A stretch of 64,000 nt of DNA. It comes from Rhopalosiphum padi. Taxonomy: Eukaryota > Arthropoda > Insecta > Hemiptera > Aphididae. Within the stretch, counting starts at the first letter, position 1; every line of letters begins with the position of its first letter. The notes beneath the pieces were generated by a model. That model saw only the letters and a program-made list of their open reading frames with translations. It had not been told where the DNA came from and did no database searches. Position numbers and translations under genes: made by a program. Positions 13,601-28,700 of the stretch are shown here, piece after piece. Location of the stretch: NCBI RefSeq assembly GCF_020882245.1, contig NC_083598.1, forward strand, positions 90,029,714 through 90,093,713. The letters are read 5' to 3'.

Positions 13601-15599
13601 ATTAGGTTAACGCGTAGATGCCAATAATAATATTATATTATTATGATATTATTATAACGTATAAGTCTGAGCGTGTAACAAAAACACATTCAAACGTTTG
13701 ACGTTAATATAGTGTATACAGTATATACCTATATAAAAAAAAGTCTTACCTATGCATAGATTCTGTCTACACATATGATTAGAATGTCGTAAGAATTGAT
13801 CTTTATGTTCTTTGTTATTCGCGATGTTGTGCCACCGTTTAACGAGTTATACGCCTATACACGTTAGGTACCTACACACGAAACACTTGATTTCGTTTAA
13901 ATCTTTTGACTAACACAATATTATTATTGTAAAATTTACAGACGATGGCCGTCACCTATAATACGCTTATACACCTACATAGTGGATAATTTTAGCTAAC
14001 TTACCGAATATTAAGACAAAAATGTTGTCGTCTAGTAGATGTATATTTAATTACTGGGTGACAAGCCCACAACTGTGTTTAGTAAAAATGACGCTATTTA
14101 AAATTATCATATAATTTTATTTAATACCAAGTAAATAGTAATTTCTTATGTAATTTTTATTATTTATCTGTTTATAAATTTTGTATTTTTGTTTGATAAT
14201 TTGAACTTGGGAGTAAAAACAATTATTGAGAATTTCTACAATAGAAAATCTGTGTGTAACTGTTCGCTAAAAGTTTTTATAAAATAATAAAATAAATGCA
14301 AGAATTTGTTACTGAAAACACTCTTCCGCCCCCCGGTAACGCGCCTCTGGCATAGCTATTAGATGAATATTTTTTTACTTTGAACCTTTCAAGCTATTAA
14401 TAGAAGTTTGAAAAAAAATATAATTTTAAGTTTTACTTCTATTTCCCAATGTTGTTAATTTTATACTTATATAATGTGTAATATGTATATTATTGTATAT
14501 TGAATGTCATTAACAATTTATTCTATTATTTTAATTAAATCTAAACGATTAAATTTAATTCTTAAATTAATTATACTTGTACACGTGTTCCAAGTTCTGT
14601 TTAGTTCAAGTTATGTAAGGTTTTGTTTATTTCATATTGATTTTGATTATTACGTGTATTGTGGAAAAATATGTGTTTATATATATATATCTATATGGCT
14701 ATATATGTTTTTTAATGCCACTCAGTGATAAATCCAGTGATAATATCTACTACACTCACATCGACATAAATCATAATAAATGTTACAAAATAAATATGTA
14801 AGACAAAAATCATACAGTTTTTGGAAGAAAACGAAGTGAAAAACAACATACCTATACATTCGATTTTAATTAAAACAAGTGGTACCTTAGCTATAAAATA
14901 ATATTACAAATTATAGGTATACATCATATTATATCCACAACCAGACAGTCTTACCTTCACATTATCGACCCGTAGCACTCGGTGGTCACTGGTCAACACT
15001 TAGCAAATATTATAATAATATTGCAAATTTGCAACTGTAAATAGGTATATGTAAAAATAGATTTCGCAATCACAATAAAGCTTCTAAAAACTGAATGCAG
15101 ATTTATGTAGCCACTTCTCTATAGGTAGTCCGGATATTAACTTTCATTTTACTCCAAACGAATTTCTTTTCGAAGCAAAAAAGTATCTCATATTATGTAA
15201 CACTTTGTAATAACCATGGTCACTTATTATATGGGTACATGTACATTATTATACATTGTATATTAAATCATATTTCTATATTACTATCATTCTACCTTAT
15301 ATTATTAAATACAAATTAAATGAATGTGTGTTAATTTTTCGAAGTCCACAAATTTTAATTATTACTTTTATTTTATGATCATTATTTTCTTATAATTACA
15401 ATTTTTAATAATTGATAAATTGAATCAGTCTCTTTAGTATATTTTAAACGTCTATAAAAGAGTGAAAATCGACTAATAACCATCACAGTCTGCATTTGAA
15501 AAACAAGTTCGTACGACCGTCTGTTTATTATTTAGTGTTCTCGGAAATCATAATAAACCATAAAATATAATTTGCTGGAATAGTCGAATCTATTTCATA
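7635..15599. other. Long intergenic region, no convincing gene
   Basis: The first 200 bases, with a GC-richer patch at about 7790-7840, are probably 5' UTR and promoter of the NF45 gene. The rest is AT-rich with simple repeats, poly-A/T runs and scattered C-rich scraps (8830-8850, 14325-14345) that look like worn miniature transposon ends. A local direct/inverted repetition of CCAGCACTACxTAG-like units lies at 9555-9605. I see no tRNA or rRNA signature. Confidence 0.5.
11188..11412 (+). other. Exon-like open stretch, unidentified
   Basis: A reading frame open from 11137 to 11412 is unusually rich in Pro, Arg and Lys for this AT-rich DNA (SLKPPARPAYYTFRPTMYF). A possible acceptor, TTGGTTCCAG, lies at about 11205-11214 and possible donors near 11340. 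The FRPTMYFLKIL wording loosely recalls N-termini of insect gustatory receptors, but nothing downstream supports such a gene here. It may be a chance ORF, a decayed exon or a fragment of a transposon. Confidence 0.2.
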
Positions 15600-16735
15600 T
15601 TAATACTAACTAAACGGCCATACTACGACGGAGACCGGAACGAAAAAACTCGATATAGGCCCGACATGTATTTTAAAATATAACATTCAGCCTCAGTGCT
15701 CCGGGCGACTCAGCTGCACGCTCATTCGAAATAGATAAATAATTATCATAGCGACCATATAACATTATAACTACGTCCTGCCTACCAGCTAATAGCTATA
15801 ACCGTGCGCATATTATATTCGAATTTTTCTCGCGGGTCAATTGCGCGCAAGGTCGCCGAAAATCTCGAAACTGAAAAGTCGGCCGATGCAGCCGATTATC
15901 GTACGGTTTTACTTTTTTTGCGTGGCCTAGTTGTATATTCGTATTTCGTATTATAGGTACATTTTGCGCATGAGTCGCGTCTGCCGGAAAAATGGAAAAC
16001 GGGCGGGGACGCAACAAGTGGCCAATATACGTGACCCGCGAAGAGATAAAAGATGATGGGTAAAAAATTGCCTACCGGTGTCCGCTTTCACCGTCGTTCG
16101 GTGCTAAAAATCCCAAAGTTAAAAAACTAAACAACAACAATCAGAAACCGCACACTCGCGATCCCGACGGACGCCGCCGCCGTCGCCGCTATCCATCGCG
16201 CGCGGTGAAAGTGCCACGGGCGGTTTTTAAATTTTAAATACGACCGTCGTCGGCCGAAGACTGCAGCGGCCCAGTCGTGCCGGTACCTCCGATCACGCGA
16301 TATATACTCTCTCAGACGACATATCAATATTATTATTTTTTACTCATTATTTCACGGAAATTCCTAGTAAAAAAAAATACCGATATATATCGGAAATAGT
16401 ACGTTCGCCAGTCCAGTCGAATTTTCGCGCGCTCGTCATACCGTCGCGACCATACCATATAATAAGACTAAGCAATCCAATTATAGTATACGATATTATC
16501 TAATATCATTACAACCGTCACAGATCGTTCTGTAATCTATACACATAGGCTCGATCGCGACCTTACCGCCGCGCCGTCGGAAACGCGTAACGGAAATCGC
16601 GCGGTTTATCATAAAAACATTGTAATTATATTATCGTGCCCAAGACGCGATCGCCGCGACCGATGTGAACTGTACTGGCTATGACTTTGGTCGTCGGCCG
16701 CCGCGGTTGGTTCAGTGGTGGCGGCGGCGGTCTTG
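15600..16735 (+). promoter_or_regulatory. GC-rich, CpG-rich island: promoter and 5' UTR of the Vps62-domain gene
   Basis: Base composition changes abruptly from about 25% to over 50% G+C, with many CpG dinucleotides (CGCGCGGTG, GTCGTCGG, CGATCGCG). The island continues through the first coding exon to about 17,030 and then stops. It sits immediately upstream of the start codon at 16736 and is followed by a 6-kb intron, the classical position of a promoter with 5' UTR. No TATA box is obvious; the exact start site cannot be read. Confidence 0.65.
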
Positions 16736-19700
16736 ATGGACCGGACAGGGTGCGCGTCCGCGTTTTTGCGGATCGGCGGCGACGGCGTCGGGGTCGGCGG
16801 TCCGTTGCTGCTACTGCTGCTCCTTCAGCTACCTTGGCTGTCGGTTGGGATGACGACGACGATGATGATGGGCGATCGTTGGCGACCGCAGAGATTTGGC
16901 GGCGGTGTCATCGGAGACCGCGACGAACGGTTGCAGGACAACGAGATCGTCGAAGACCATCGCACTAAGCCATCGGTTCCTCTCGCACCCGTCGAACCCC
17001 TGTTCGACTATGCGGCTTCCCTATACAGTTGAGTCGTTATTATTTATTAATTTTGCACGCCCCGAAATCCAACATTTTTCCCGCCTATGTAATTATATTA
17101 TGGTTAGTATCTATAACCTAACGCGAGTTCATATATAATATGTTAATCTTAACTTTTTATCTAACGAATAAACTATTTTTTTTAGCAGACTCGATAGTTA
17201 TAGGTATATAATATATATTATATACACAATACACATCCACAAATAGCTTAGATTGACAACCCCGATACATTTGACCTAAGAAGTCGTTTCTAACTATAGC
17301 CATTATGTAAAATAACGTGCAAAAATAAAAACATAAGTTATAATTATTATTAAACTAATTCATAACTCTCATTCCAAAGTTCGTTCAAACGGACGATTCA
17401 TTAACTCGTAAAATCCTTACAACTCTATAACTAACACCTAAAACCTATTAATTGTATAAAAATACCTGTATAACCAATTGTGTTAATTAAAATGAAAGTA
17501 ACATATAACGTAACTAACAATTTAAGTTTAGTTATTTTAGTTTTTATAACTCAACTTACTGTAGATTTAAATTTGTTCAATCTCGCTAGGTCAGCGTACG
17601 ATGGTTATTTTACATATTCGTAATAAACATATTATATTATTATAATATTATACTCGTATGAAGACTGAAGAGAGAAATAGCAATCAACCCGGTTTCCGCA
17701 TTTTTCACCTCTTCTGGTTTGGTTTATAACGAAGAACGAGGTTTCCGCATTGTATACAAGCGTCGAGCAGTGCTTATATGTATATGCAGACATACGCCGA
17801 CAGTGCACACCGTTGACTCGTTGACACGTATAATATGTGTAAGTGTAAGTCATATTTGCCACGCGTTTTCAATAACGTGTTCTCGAGTATAATATAATAT
17901 ATATGTTTACTTACAGTATACTTTACCTAACCCACAGTATTCAGGAAACGTGTTATTAATATGTAGGTATTATGATTTGACAGTATTCTGCGCCATCTGC
18001 ATTAAACCGCACTTCATATTATTGTAATATGTTTATGTTATTTTATTATAATGAATTTAATATAATGTACTTTAAATACACACAACCAACACCTGGTAGA
18101 ATTAGAATAATTACGAAAATACAATGCTAAATTATTATAATGTCCATTATCCATGTATTATTATATTAACGAACTAGTTATGCTAACGATCGAAGGACAG
18201 TGACGCGATTTCTGATTTAAAAAGTCGTTTGCCCAAATCGATAAAAAAAAAAATAATCGTATGATTTTGTACACAATAAACTACGATTCGTGATTGTTAA
18301 AATACTATAAATCAACAGTCGTATTAAAATTAGAGCCAATAATCGTCTCTCAACGCAAATATATATAACTTCATTCGAAAAAAAAATTCATCGTATGATT
18401 TGGCATCCTTCTAGCTATACGATGTACTTAGCATTTTTATTGAGCATTCTTAGAGAAAAGTTTATTGGTGAAACTATTGAAAAATGTTATGGTATACTTA
18501 TACTATATTACTAGTGCAACTATTCTGAAGTGTAAATTATAATTATTTTACATGTAATGCAACTCACTACCAAATTAGCGTAGTTATAATTAACAAGCGA
18601 TAACTGACGTATTACGATTTTAATAATGAATTTAATTCGTAAAAATATTGAATATATATAGTATAGGTATATATCGACGACTTTCTTAAAAAAAAAAAAG
18701 CACACATTATAAACAAAACATGTTTGGGATAGTTTTGGCGTGGACAGTGAACACCCTAATAGAATGTATATAAATATGACACGGTATAATTTTTGAAATT
18801 AACAAATTTCAAATTGTACAGTCATAAACTCATAAATCAATAGATGGTTTAGAGAGTTTAGACTGTTTAGAAATTCGCTGTACGATAACAATATCTGTTG
18901 ATTAAATTTCTTTATGTCTTGTTGAAAATAAGCTACGTAGGTTCAACATTTATCTACGTATTTTTCGTATCATAGACCTTTTTAAGTTAAGCTGACACGC
19001 GTAAAATATTTATACTTGGATGACGTATACAGCTACAGTATAAAGTATAATCATAAATAGGTATAATATTGGTTATAATATAACGGATAATCCAATAGTC
19101 AATAATATCTGTATTAAAAGCTAAAAATCAAAATATACTTATAATACTAAGCAGTTTAGCACAATAATGGAAGATGAAAAATTACTGTAATACTATCATA
19201 TTAATATATTATTTATTTCATAAATAACCATTATTCATCACTATGTAAATTGTTTGATTCGGTGTCTCTTTACAGTTTACATTTTAGAAAATAGTTATTA
19301 TTAAAACTCAAAATATTATGTTTATTGTACACGTATAACTCTCCATTCTGTCTAATACGTTTACGATATCTCCATACGTTTAACTTGCTTATTGTAAATT
19401 AAATATTAGGTAAGTTTATAGGTAAGATTTTTCCTGTTTAATATTAATAAACAAAACACATATTATTCTCGACAGATTTGATCATTGACCGATTCCCGTT
19501 AGTTGTTGTAGTTCGTTGGATGTATACATGTATTATTTAATGTCAACACGGTCATATTCAAGATTTAAAACTATCGAATATTTTTTAACCCGTTATATAT
19601 TAACATTTATTTTTAAAAGTTTGTCGTTTAAAGTTTTTGAAGCTTGCCTACAATTAAGTAGGTTGCGTATAAGTAGTATAAAAGTTCTATTTTAGATCAA

Positions 19701-22700
19701 TTCAACTTGTTAAAGTAGTTTTCATTTAGGTTGTTAACGAGGGGGGAATATTTATTTAATAATCAGGAATTGAAAAGAAATGTGACATTGGACAAACCAG
19801 TTTTGTGCATAGAAAAATAAAGTAGAATAATAACAGTTGGCACTAGTTTAGAATTTAGTTGTATAATATGCCAAGGATTTATTCTTTGCTAAGGTAAATA
19901 TTATTTTTTAAATTTGACCATAGGTGTTTATATCTTTGATTAACTTTATACTCAGTGCAGAATTTAAGGGTCCGAAATGCAGTAAATATTTTGTACCTTT
20001 AGTAAAAATTAAATTGCTCGCTTCGCTTGTCACAGTATATCATATCTACATAACTCTAATTATTTATCTATTCTTTTATGCATAATTTATATCAATATAA
20101 TATATTATATAACAAGAGTTATTGAATATAGGTACAGTGTATTAAGAAATTATACTTAAGAAGACAATGTAAATGCTAACAATGTAAAATAACTAAAATT
20201 ATTAACTACAGCAACGTGATCACTTAAAAAAGTTTTTCTCATTGTTGGTAAAAATGATCATACTTTTTTATATGTTGAAATCTTTCAATTTTCTTCCTAG
20301 CTATGTTTAATAATATTGTAATTCTTTTACTGCAGAGACAATGCATTGTCTGATAAAATTTCTCAGACAATTTTTTATTAACTTAATTTTTAATAAAATA
20401 TCGCAAAGTTCCAGTTACTATCATTAATACAAATTAAACAAATGCATTATGCACTTATACCAGAAAAAAATGTCATTTTTATAACCCGTTCACTCATCCA
20501 GTATATCAAGTCATTCAGTTAGTAACCGTTACGGTTTTGACAAATACAGTGGTCCGAAAACTATATTATATTGAAAAAATATCATAATCCTACGTACTAA
20601 CTACTAAGACAGAGAGTTGTAATTATACAGTTTTCAGACTATACTGTTTTTTATTAAATCGTAACAATTATTAAACGCCAAGATGAAGTGGACGAGTTAA
20701 TAAAAATTAAGTTTTGTAATTTTTAAATTTTGTATATATAAATAGATATTTTTTTTCACTGCAAACACATAATTGTTATATAAAAATATTTTTATGGTGG
20801 CATACTAGCATATTATAGTACATGTATTCTAATTCTATACTTCTACAACTATTTTTTAAAGTATAGTACCTATCTATAATGATTTTGTTAATGATTTTTT
20901 TTTTTGTTAATTAGGTACGTATACATGTATAATTTATTTTATTTTATTAAAAATTGATACGCCCACTATAATACACCCTCTTTTGAAACTGATACTACAG
21001 TTATACTTGCAGATTAAATATTATTTATTTTAATTAGGTATTTCAATTATACTATGAAAATATTTAAAAACGTTGTTTAGATCATAATTATATTAACTTT
21101 ATTATATGTCGTTAGATTAAATTTGAATTCAGAATCGAACAAGCGCGGATCCAAGGGAGGCCAAGGAGCCATGCCCCCTCTCCCCATAGACTCTGCCACA
21201 CAGGTAAATTTTAAGATGTCTGTTTTTGGCAGCCGATAAAATTCGATACGCACATGGTATTGCCCCCCTCCCCGTAAATTTAGTCTGGATCCGCGGCTGC
21301 AATTGAACAGCTTAAAATATAATTTATAAAAACAAAATTACATTTTCTAACAATAAAAATTTAATTTATCAATATTGACCGTAGACCATTGTAAAAATGT
21401 AATAAAAACTATAAATCAATAAGTATTTATGTTATTCACGGTTTTAGGTTGTTAAATATTGTATAGAATTTATATTATGTTGTATTGAGAATAGATTTGT
21501 AATAAAATTCTAATTTAACCTACTTGAAACAATGTATAGTACATTATAGTTTGTATGGTTAATACTACGTTTATATGTATTCATAGTTCATGCTGTGATC
21601 GAAAAGAGCGATACGCATTATAATGAGTGATGACCACGATGGCCATCGTCGAGAATAACAATATAAAATTTAAAATAATACCTACCTATTAATTATAGAC
21701 ATATAATGTTTATGGATATTGGATGAATTTGACCCAATAAACTAATTTCCATCGACCTAGTAAACAATTAGGTAATATAATGATAAAAAATCAAAATAAA
21801 TAGAGAAATTTTCTTAAGACTATTGTGGTACAGGGAAAGTTAACCACGTCTAACTTTATAACACATTAAATAACTAATCAAAACATAATAAAACGTTGAG
21901 ACGCCTTAGAAAGTTAGAACCCAAGTTGTGTTTTTAGAAGCCTTAACGCCCTTAACATGTTAGGTTAGGTTGTTATATTAAAATTATTATCTTTTTTCAC
22001 GTAAATAACGATTAATAATGAGTTTTATATAACTATTTATAAATAATATTAATCAAAATATATTTTAATGTTAAATAATTTGGTTCACACCATGAAAAAA
22101 TTGCATAACATCATTTATAACAATAAATTATCTACTATGAGCTTTATCCAGTGTGATATTGAATTTTTCACGTTTTGTCGACCATATGACGATAGTTTTA
22201 TGTCAAAATTATAATATATAAATATTATATTGAGTGATTTTTCGAGTATAAATGCCCCCTCCCCATTTGTTTTTTAGTAATAAATTTATTAAAATTCCGA
22301 TTTTGGGAATTTTATAATATTATATTTTTATTTTTATTTTTAGTTGACCATATTTTCATATACTTAGATTTCTTTCACTATTAAAAGAAAATCTTAAGGT
22401 GATAATACAAACTCTTATTTTTCAAGATAGAATCATCATTTTTACAACCAATTGTTACTGAATAATTTTTGAATATTTTTTTTATAATAATTTTTTTTGA
22501 AAATTTTGAAGCGCCTAAGTTGAAATTCAAATGAGTAGTTTCTTAGTTATTTCACTTTTTGTGCTAAGAACAATTTAAGAAAATCAATAAAATTTAAAAA
22601 AAAAAACGGACATCATGGAAAACATCTATAGTTCCGTTCAGAATTTAAAATTGTGGGCGTGAGTCGTATGTTTAGTGAAACACCTTTGTGCAAGGGCGTA

Positions 22701-25700
22701 AGACAGTACTGTTGATTATAAATAATAACTATTTTAAATATTGATAGTACTTAACCTACCTTAATCTCACCCCGATATTGTCAAAATTAAAATAATGTAT
22801 TATTGCAATTTACGTATATACGAGTATGTACGATATTTAATTTAACGCGTATTAACTGTTATAAATACTACTGTAAAACGGTAGGTATGAACCTGCGAAA
22901 CCAACTAATTCGTTTACTTACGTAAATATACTATACTTTAGTTAATGTACTATATTGTCGCATTTTTATGTGTTTTTTAGTGGAGAAGATGGTCCGCCGC
23001 TGGGCTCCGCTTATATGGTTGGCACCTGACGAACAATTCCTTCCTGGTTCCGTGACCGATTTCTTGAATCACGTTACGCCTAAGCCACGTAGCCTGCCTG
23101 GCGACGTGCAGCAACACTCTAAAGTGCCCATGGGCCCGGATTCGCAGTCGTGGTTTTTAGTCACCAAGTCTGAAGTTGGTGAGTAATACTTGTAGTATAT
23201 ACATAATACATATACATATCATATATCAGTGTCTGGTGCTAATGCCGTGTATATAATATATATATAACATTGTGTATGTATACAGGACGATTCTTTTAAC
23301 AACGACCACTCATTATTATTATTTATATACTTCAAGAAACTTATTTAATAAGATTTTTAACTTTATATTTAATAAAAGTATTCCACTAAGAATATTTTCA
23401 ATTAAAATTATATATTATAATTAGTAATCGTTTTAAAATCAAAAATAAATATCTATAATTACTACCATCGTCTGATTCAGATAATAGTGAAAAAAAATAT
23501 TTTTGAAATCAAAAAATATTGGGAAAAGTTTTTTGAAATAAAGATAAGGTTTACTTTTTTAAAACATGATCACTGTGTATACATTAATATCTATAGCTGT
23601 TACGTATTATTGTACATACTGGTAATAATTAACGTCTACTATTATGTGTATAATAATATAATAATAAAATAGAAGCAGTCTAAGCCGTGGTTATGATGCG
23701 AGTCAATGTTCATATATCCATAATATTGCCATTAATATTCAAATTTCAGCAAATTAATATATATATATTTAAATTATGTATATGATAATATGATCTAACG
23801 AGCGAAATATTATTTTTATGATAAAATAAACCAAATGACATCACAAGATTGCGTGGGATTGCTCGAGTGCATATTCTTGTTGTAATATTATAATTGTATA
23901 ATTATTATGTCCTATCCGGATTAAAAGAGTCACGACCTCGGCCTCCGCATAACATGTGCGCGAAATCCCATTGCCCATAGTTTTGTCAGCCTAAAATCAT
24001 ATTAATTGGTTATTTATACTTTTTAGTTTTTTATAGTTTAAAAAAATATATTTTAAGACAAACTAAAGAAAAATTAAATAAAGTATAGCGTAAGAAGTTA
24101 CTATGTATTATATTTGTGATAAAATAGAAGTATTATTATATCAATATCATTTAGTCGTAGGTATCTACTATGTTGTTGCCAGTTTAGATTTTTTACTACT
24201 TTTGGTTTTTGGAATATTATTTGTACTATATTTAAATATATTAAAAAAAAAAATCTATTAATAATAAAAAGTACCTTAATGGAGCAATAAAGAGAAAAAA
24301 TAAAAAAAAAGAATATTCCAAAGCTTATGTATAAAAATTACAGGATTTTTCGAAAATAAATATACATATTATTTAAAAATTAAATTGAGATAAATAGAAC
24401 ACTTAGTTAAAACCTACCTTATTTATTTCTAGTAATTTTAAAAATAAAATATTATTTTTTTTTATCCAGTTAATTCAATAAAAATAAATATATAATATAG
24501 TATTTAATGTTGTTAATATGTATACTTATAATGATAATATGAGGTACAAATGGGAATAAAAATAGGACTTTATTTTTTTCTATTGACTTTGTGCTTACAA
24601 CCAATTATCAGCACCTGGATATCTAGAGGTCTTAACTCGGGCTTGAATTCTTCGCAACTGTAAATAATTATAGTAATAATGTAATATTGTCATTATGTAA
24701 CTAACGATGACGTGTATAGTCATAATACGATTATTGTCCTGAATAATATTATATTATTATATTATAATTGTCGGTGTACACAAACTAAGTTAGGAGACCG
24801 GAACACAAATCACTATAATATATATATAAAAATATGTAGCGATTTGCAGGCACAACATTCTAAATCAGTACCAATAAATTTATATTATTTACATTATGTG
24901 AGTTTACGATTCAATGATCTAGTCAATCAATTGCATAAACACTTTCGATTGGATAGACAATTGTATTATTATTATTATTAACCCTGTACGGTTTTACATA
25001 ACATAATATTATATACATACTCCAATAAACTCAGGATTTCCTAGTATCCTGCAAATATGTAACACATTACATTATTTTAATTGTTGTCTATGTCCGTATC
25101 TAGATGACTGTGCTGTACTGTGGTTATAAAGTGTCACGATTAATTTTTATACGGTTGCGGTAGGTATATACTATATATTAAGTGTGTAATGAATGATAAA
25201 TCAATATATTGTCTAAAGAGTATAAAGGCAGATAAAACCACTAAGTTTGACTCAAATTACGATTGACAAAAAATTATATATTTTGTGTTTTATAATTTGA
25301 AAATAAAAACCGGGTAAGTCGCTTTACTGCATAATTGTATAACTAGTAGTTGTATGTTAATCATTGAGGTCACTTGTAATAGTTGTAATGACTGTGTTGA
25401 ATTTGATAAGTTTTTTTGGTATGTACGAATAAAAACGATTTTAAATGGAGTCGGTCTGTCAGCCAATATTTTTAAGGATTTTTATATTAAATAATTATAT
25501 TGGAAATTGGTATTAATAATAAAATGTTCTATTATGGTAAAAATAAATCACACACCTACGTATATTATATAATAATAATTATTATGTAACATATTATTTC
25601 ATTTAATATTACTATGGCTGTTATAAGCTTATAATAACTCAGTGACATAGCCAGGGGCTAAGGGGTGCTGCAGCCCCCCCCCCCCCCCCCCCGAAATATT

Positions 25701-28700
25701 AAGAAAATAAAAAAATAATTTTAATTTTTAATGGTCTTAGAAAATTGAAACAAAAATCTTAAATTGTATTTTACAAAAATTGATTAGCCCCTCCCCCACA
25801 GAAACATCTTGGCTTCGCTACTGTAATAACTCAATATCGCCAAAAAACAGTGTATACATTTAAATTGGTTTATAGTATAAATAGCTTTAAACGAATCTAA
25901 ATATTATGAAACTTTCATAATGTAGAGCGTAGGTATAGTAAATAATAACATACGTACTGACGAAAAGTTTTAATTTCCTACGAATGATATTTTTTTTAAT
26001 TAGGTAGATATATATAAAATAACTAAAATTGTTAGTTTTTGTTTAATTATTGAACTATATATTTATGTATAAATTATAACTTCAAATACCTATAAAATAA
26101 AAATTATCTTGATGCATTAAACTTATCAGGAATCATACCTATATTACATTTTTAAGCCTTGGTTATTGAAATTAAAACTGTTATGAATTTATAAATACTA
26201 CTAAATTACTTACATATTTTTGTGAAAATTTGTAATTTAAACGCTCATAAAAAATTGTTACTATATTTTTTAATTGCTGTAACAAAATAAGGAACCTTGT
26301 ATATTAAATTGTTAAGCATTTTTACGAAAAAAAAATGTTTTTATTCATATTTAATATTAAAAATTAATAAAATTAAAATTTTTATCATCATTATATTAAA
26401 AAAAAAAAAAAACTATTCAAACTTTTCAAAAAATATATATTAATATAATTAATCATAAATCAATTATTTTTTATAGTAATGGTAGATTTTTACTTACAAT
26501 CTTCCAAACTACCTACCAAGTTGATTCAATTTTCTATCAGAAATCACCCTAATGGACAATGGTAGAAAATTAAAAGAGTTTCACTGCTTCAAAAGGTACC
26601 TAATAAAAGACAAAAAAAACCTCACACACGTCGTTTCGAAGTCAATAATGTTTATCAGAATTTAATAAAGAAAAGCAGTGGTAATAGTGGTTTACAATTA
26701 CAATGTTTTTTTATACATAATTTGTTTTGTTCATAATGTGTTAAAAATATATATAATCAGTATGTAAACAATTCATATTTTGTTTATTTTTTTGAATCTC
26801 ATAACTTATTAATTCTTTTTTTTAATTTGGGGTTTAGCTGGTTTAGGCAAAAAGACAACGATAAACGATAACAATTTATTTTTTGACAATGCGTGTAAGT
26901 ATGGGCTGGTTAAAAATGTGCATAAACTTCCAAGTTCAATGTCTGCAAGATTAACGTAATATTGATTGCAACCATTCAACTATAATAATATTAGTATATT
27001 ATATAATTTATGGCTTATGTTGATGTTTTATAACTTGGAAATACTTATAATTTATTTTGTCATACGTGTTTTAATTTTAATTGCAACCGGATACGGCATT
27101 TAAAATTATACTTATAGGTAGTCGCTAAAAATTATGTACCTACCTCAATTAGTAAGTATTTGTTTTGATAATTTCGATGACACGCCTCAGCTATTTAATC
27201 GTGAATATTAAAAAATTATTTAAAAATGTAAAAATAATCAGAATTAAATCTTTTCAATACAGGTACCAATATTGTATTTCGTACACGTTATTGTGTAGGT
27301 ACAAGAGTCAAGAATTTACATTGTATTCTACCAGTATAATTATCTAAATTATGTTTCCAAAAAAAAAAATGTTTTAATATTTTAACTATTTACTAATACT
27401 AATTACTGACATTGATGTAGAATCTTCATGAAATGTAATGAATGTCAAACGCGTGGCTCACGAACCACATGCGCACTTGGCTTTTTTTTTTGAGGCCTGC
27501 GGTAACCAGTTTCATTAGAATATTTTAAATTGTCTTTTAACTATTTTAAAAAAAGATCTATTTTGATGAACATATTATGTAAAATGTATAATGTTTAATT
27601 TCCTCTGATGATGATTGCTATAAATTTATATTAAATGTTTTTTTTTTAATAAGTTTTTTATGCAGCCCGCATATTAGGTAGTCTGTACAAGTATTTTTGG
27701 TTCAATTGATAATTTACGTTTGACATGCCTTGTTTAGAGTATTTACATAAATAGTTAATGAACACTGAATAGAGTATTAACTTCGAATTTAGGTAGGTTT
27801 ATAACTATTAACTATATATGTTATGTCGTACCTTAGTACCTTCTAAAGCACATAATCATTTTGGATAATAGCAATTAGCAGATGGTTATTATGTTTATAT
27901 ATTAGGTAACAAATGCATAATGCGAATATGCAATAATTTAAATGTACCTAGGATTTCAAATATAATATTTAATGTTACATATTTTAAGTATTTTAGATTT
28001 ATAGTGTTTTTTCTCCGTATTGATACTGTTTTTACTAATTCGTGTTTAAAATCAAATTTGTTTTATGATTTTTATAAATTTTAGTTTATTATGAAAGTAA
28101 CTTGAAATACAAATGTGAACAGATAACACAACAAGCTATACTTATATAATTTTAAGTAGTATTAGTTTAAATATCTATTCAATTCAAGCCGTTCAATAAT
28201 GAATTCGCTTTTTTTAACAATTAAAATCTAAAATATAATAGGTACCAAGATATACTTAACTACTCAATGAGTCTCATAATTATAATAAATCAAAATTAAT
28301 ACAAACAAAAACTTTTTTGTTGCTATTTTCTGTATTTTTAGGACTTATCATATAGTTCTTTTTAGTGAAGCTATGAAGTCCGAACCCAGCAGGTTTTAAA
28401 AAATATGATAATATTATGACTAGGTACTATCTATTTATAAATTATAATATATAGATTTATTATAAATAATTATATTCATATGTTATATTTTGTTGCCTTG
28501 TGTTATAGTTAATTAGTTTTTTTGATAATAACTCTGCAGCTTTCATTACTCTGCAAATAATCTTTAATGTTCTTGTTATATGAATAACGAATGCGTATTC
28601 GTTATTCATATAAACGTACATAAACTTTCTAAAATATGTCAGATTCATTACTGCTTGTTCGTTTCAGTCATACGGCTTTACATTTTAAAATTATTTTATC

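Noticed and set aside
14504..14728. Hydrophobic 74-residue ORF resembling a membrane protein
   Set aside because: Composition (Ile, Leu, Tyr, Phe) is what AT-rich chance ORFs give; no splice context or homology.
15796..16327. Two minus-strand ORFs in the GC island
   Set aside because: Long frames are expected by chance in GC-rich DNA with few stop codons; no family or splice continuation seen.
16681..16968. Arg/Gly-rich plus-strand ORF in the GC island
   Set aside because: Frame-shifted shadow of the Vps62-domain first exon; low-complexity RRR/DDD runs come from the GC-rich GAC/GAT repeat.
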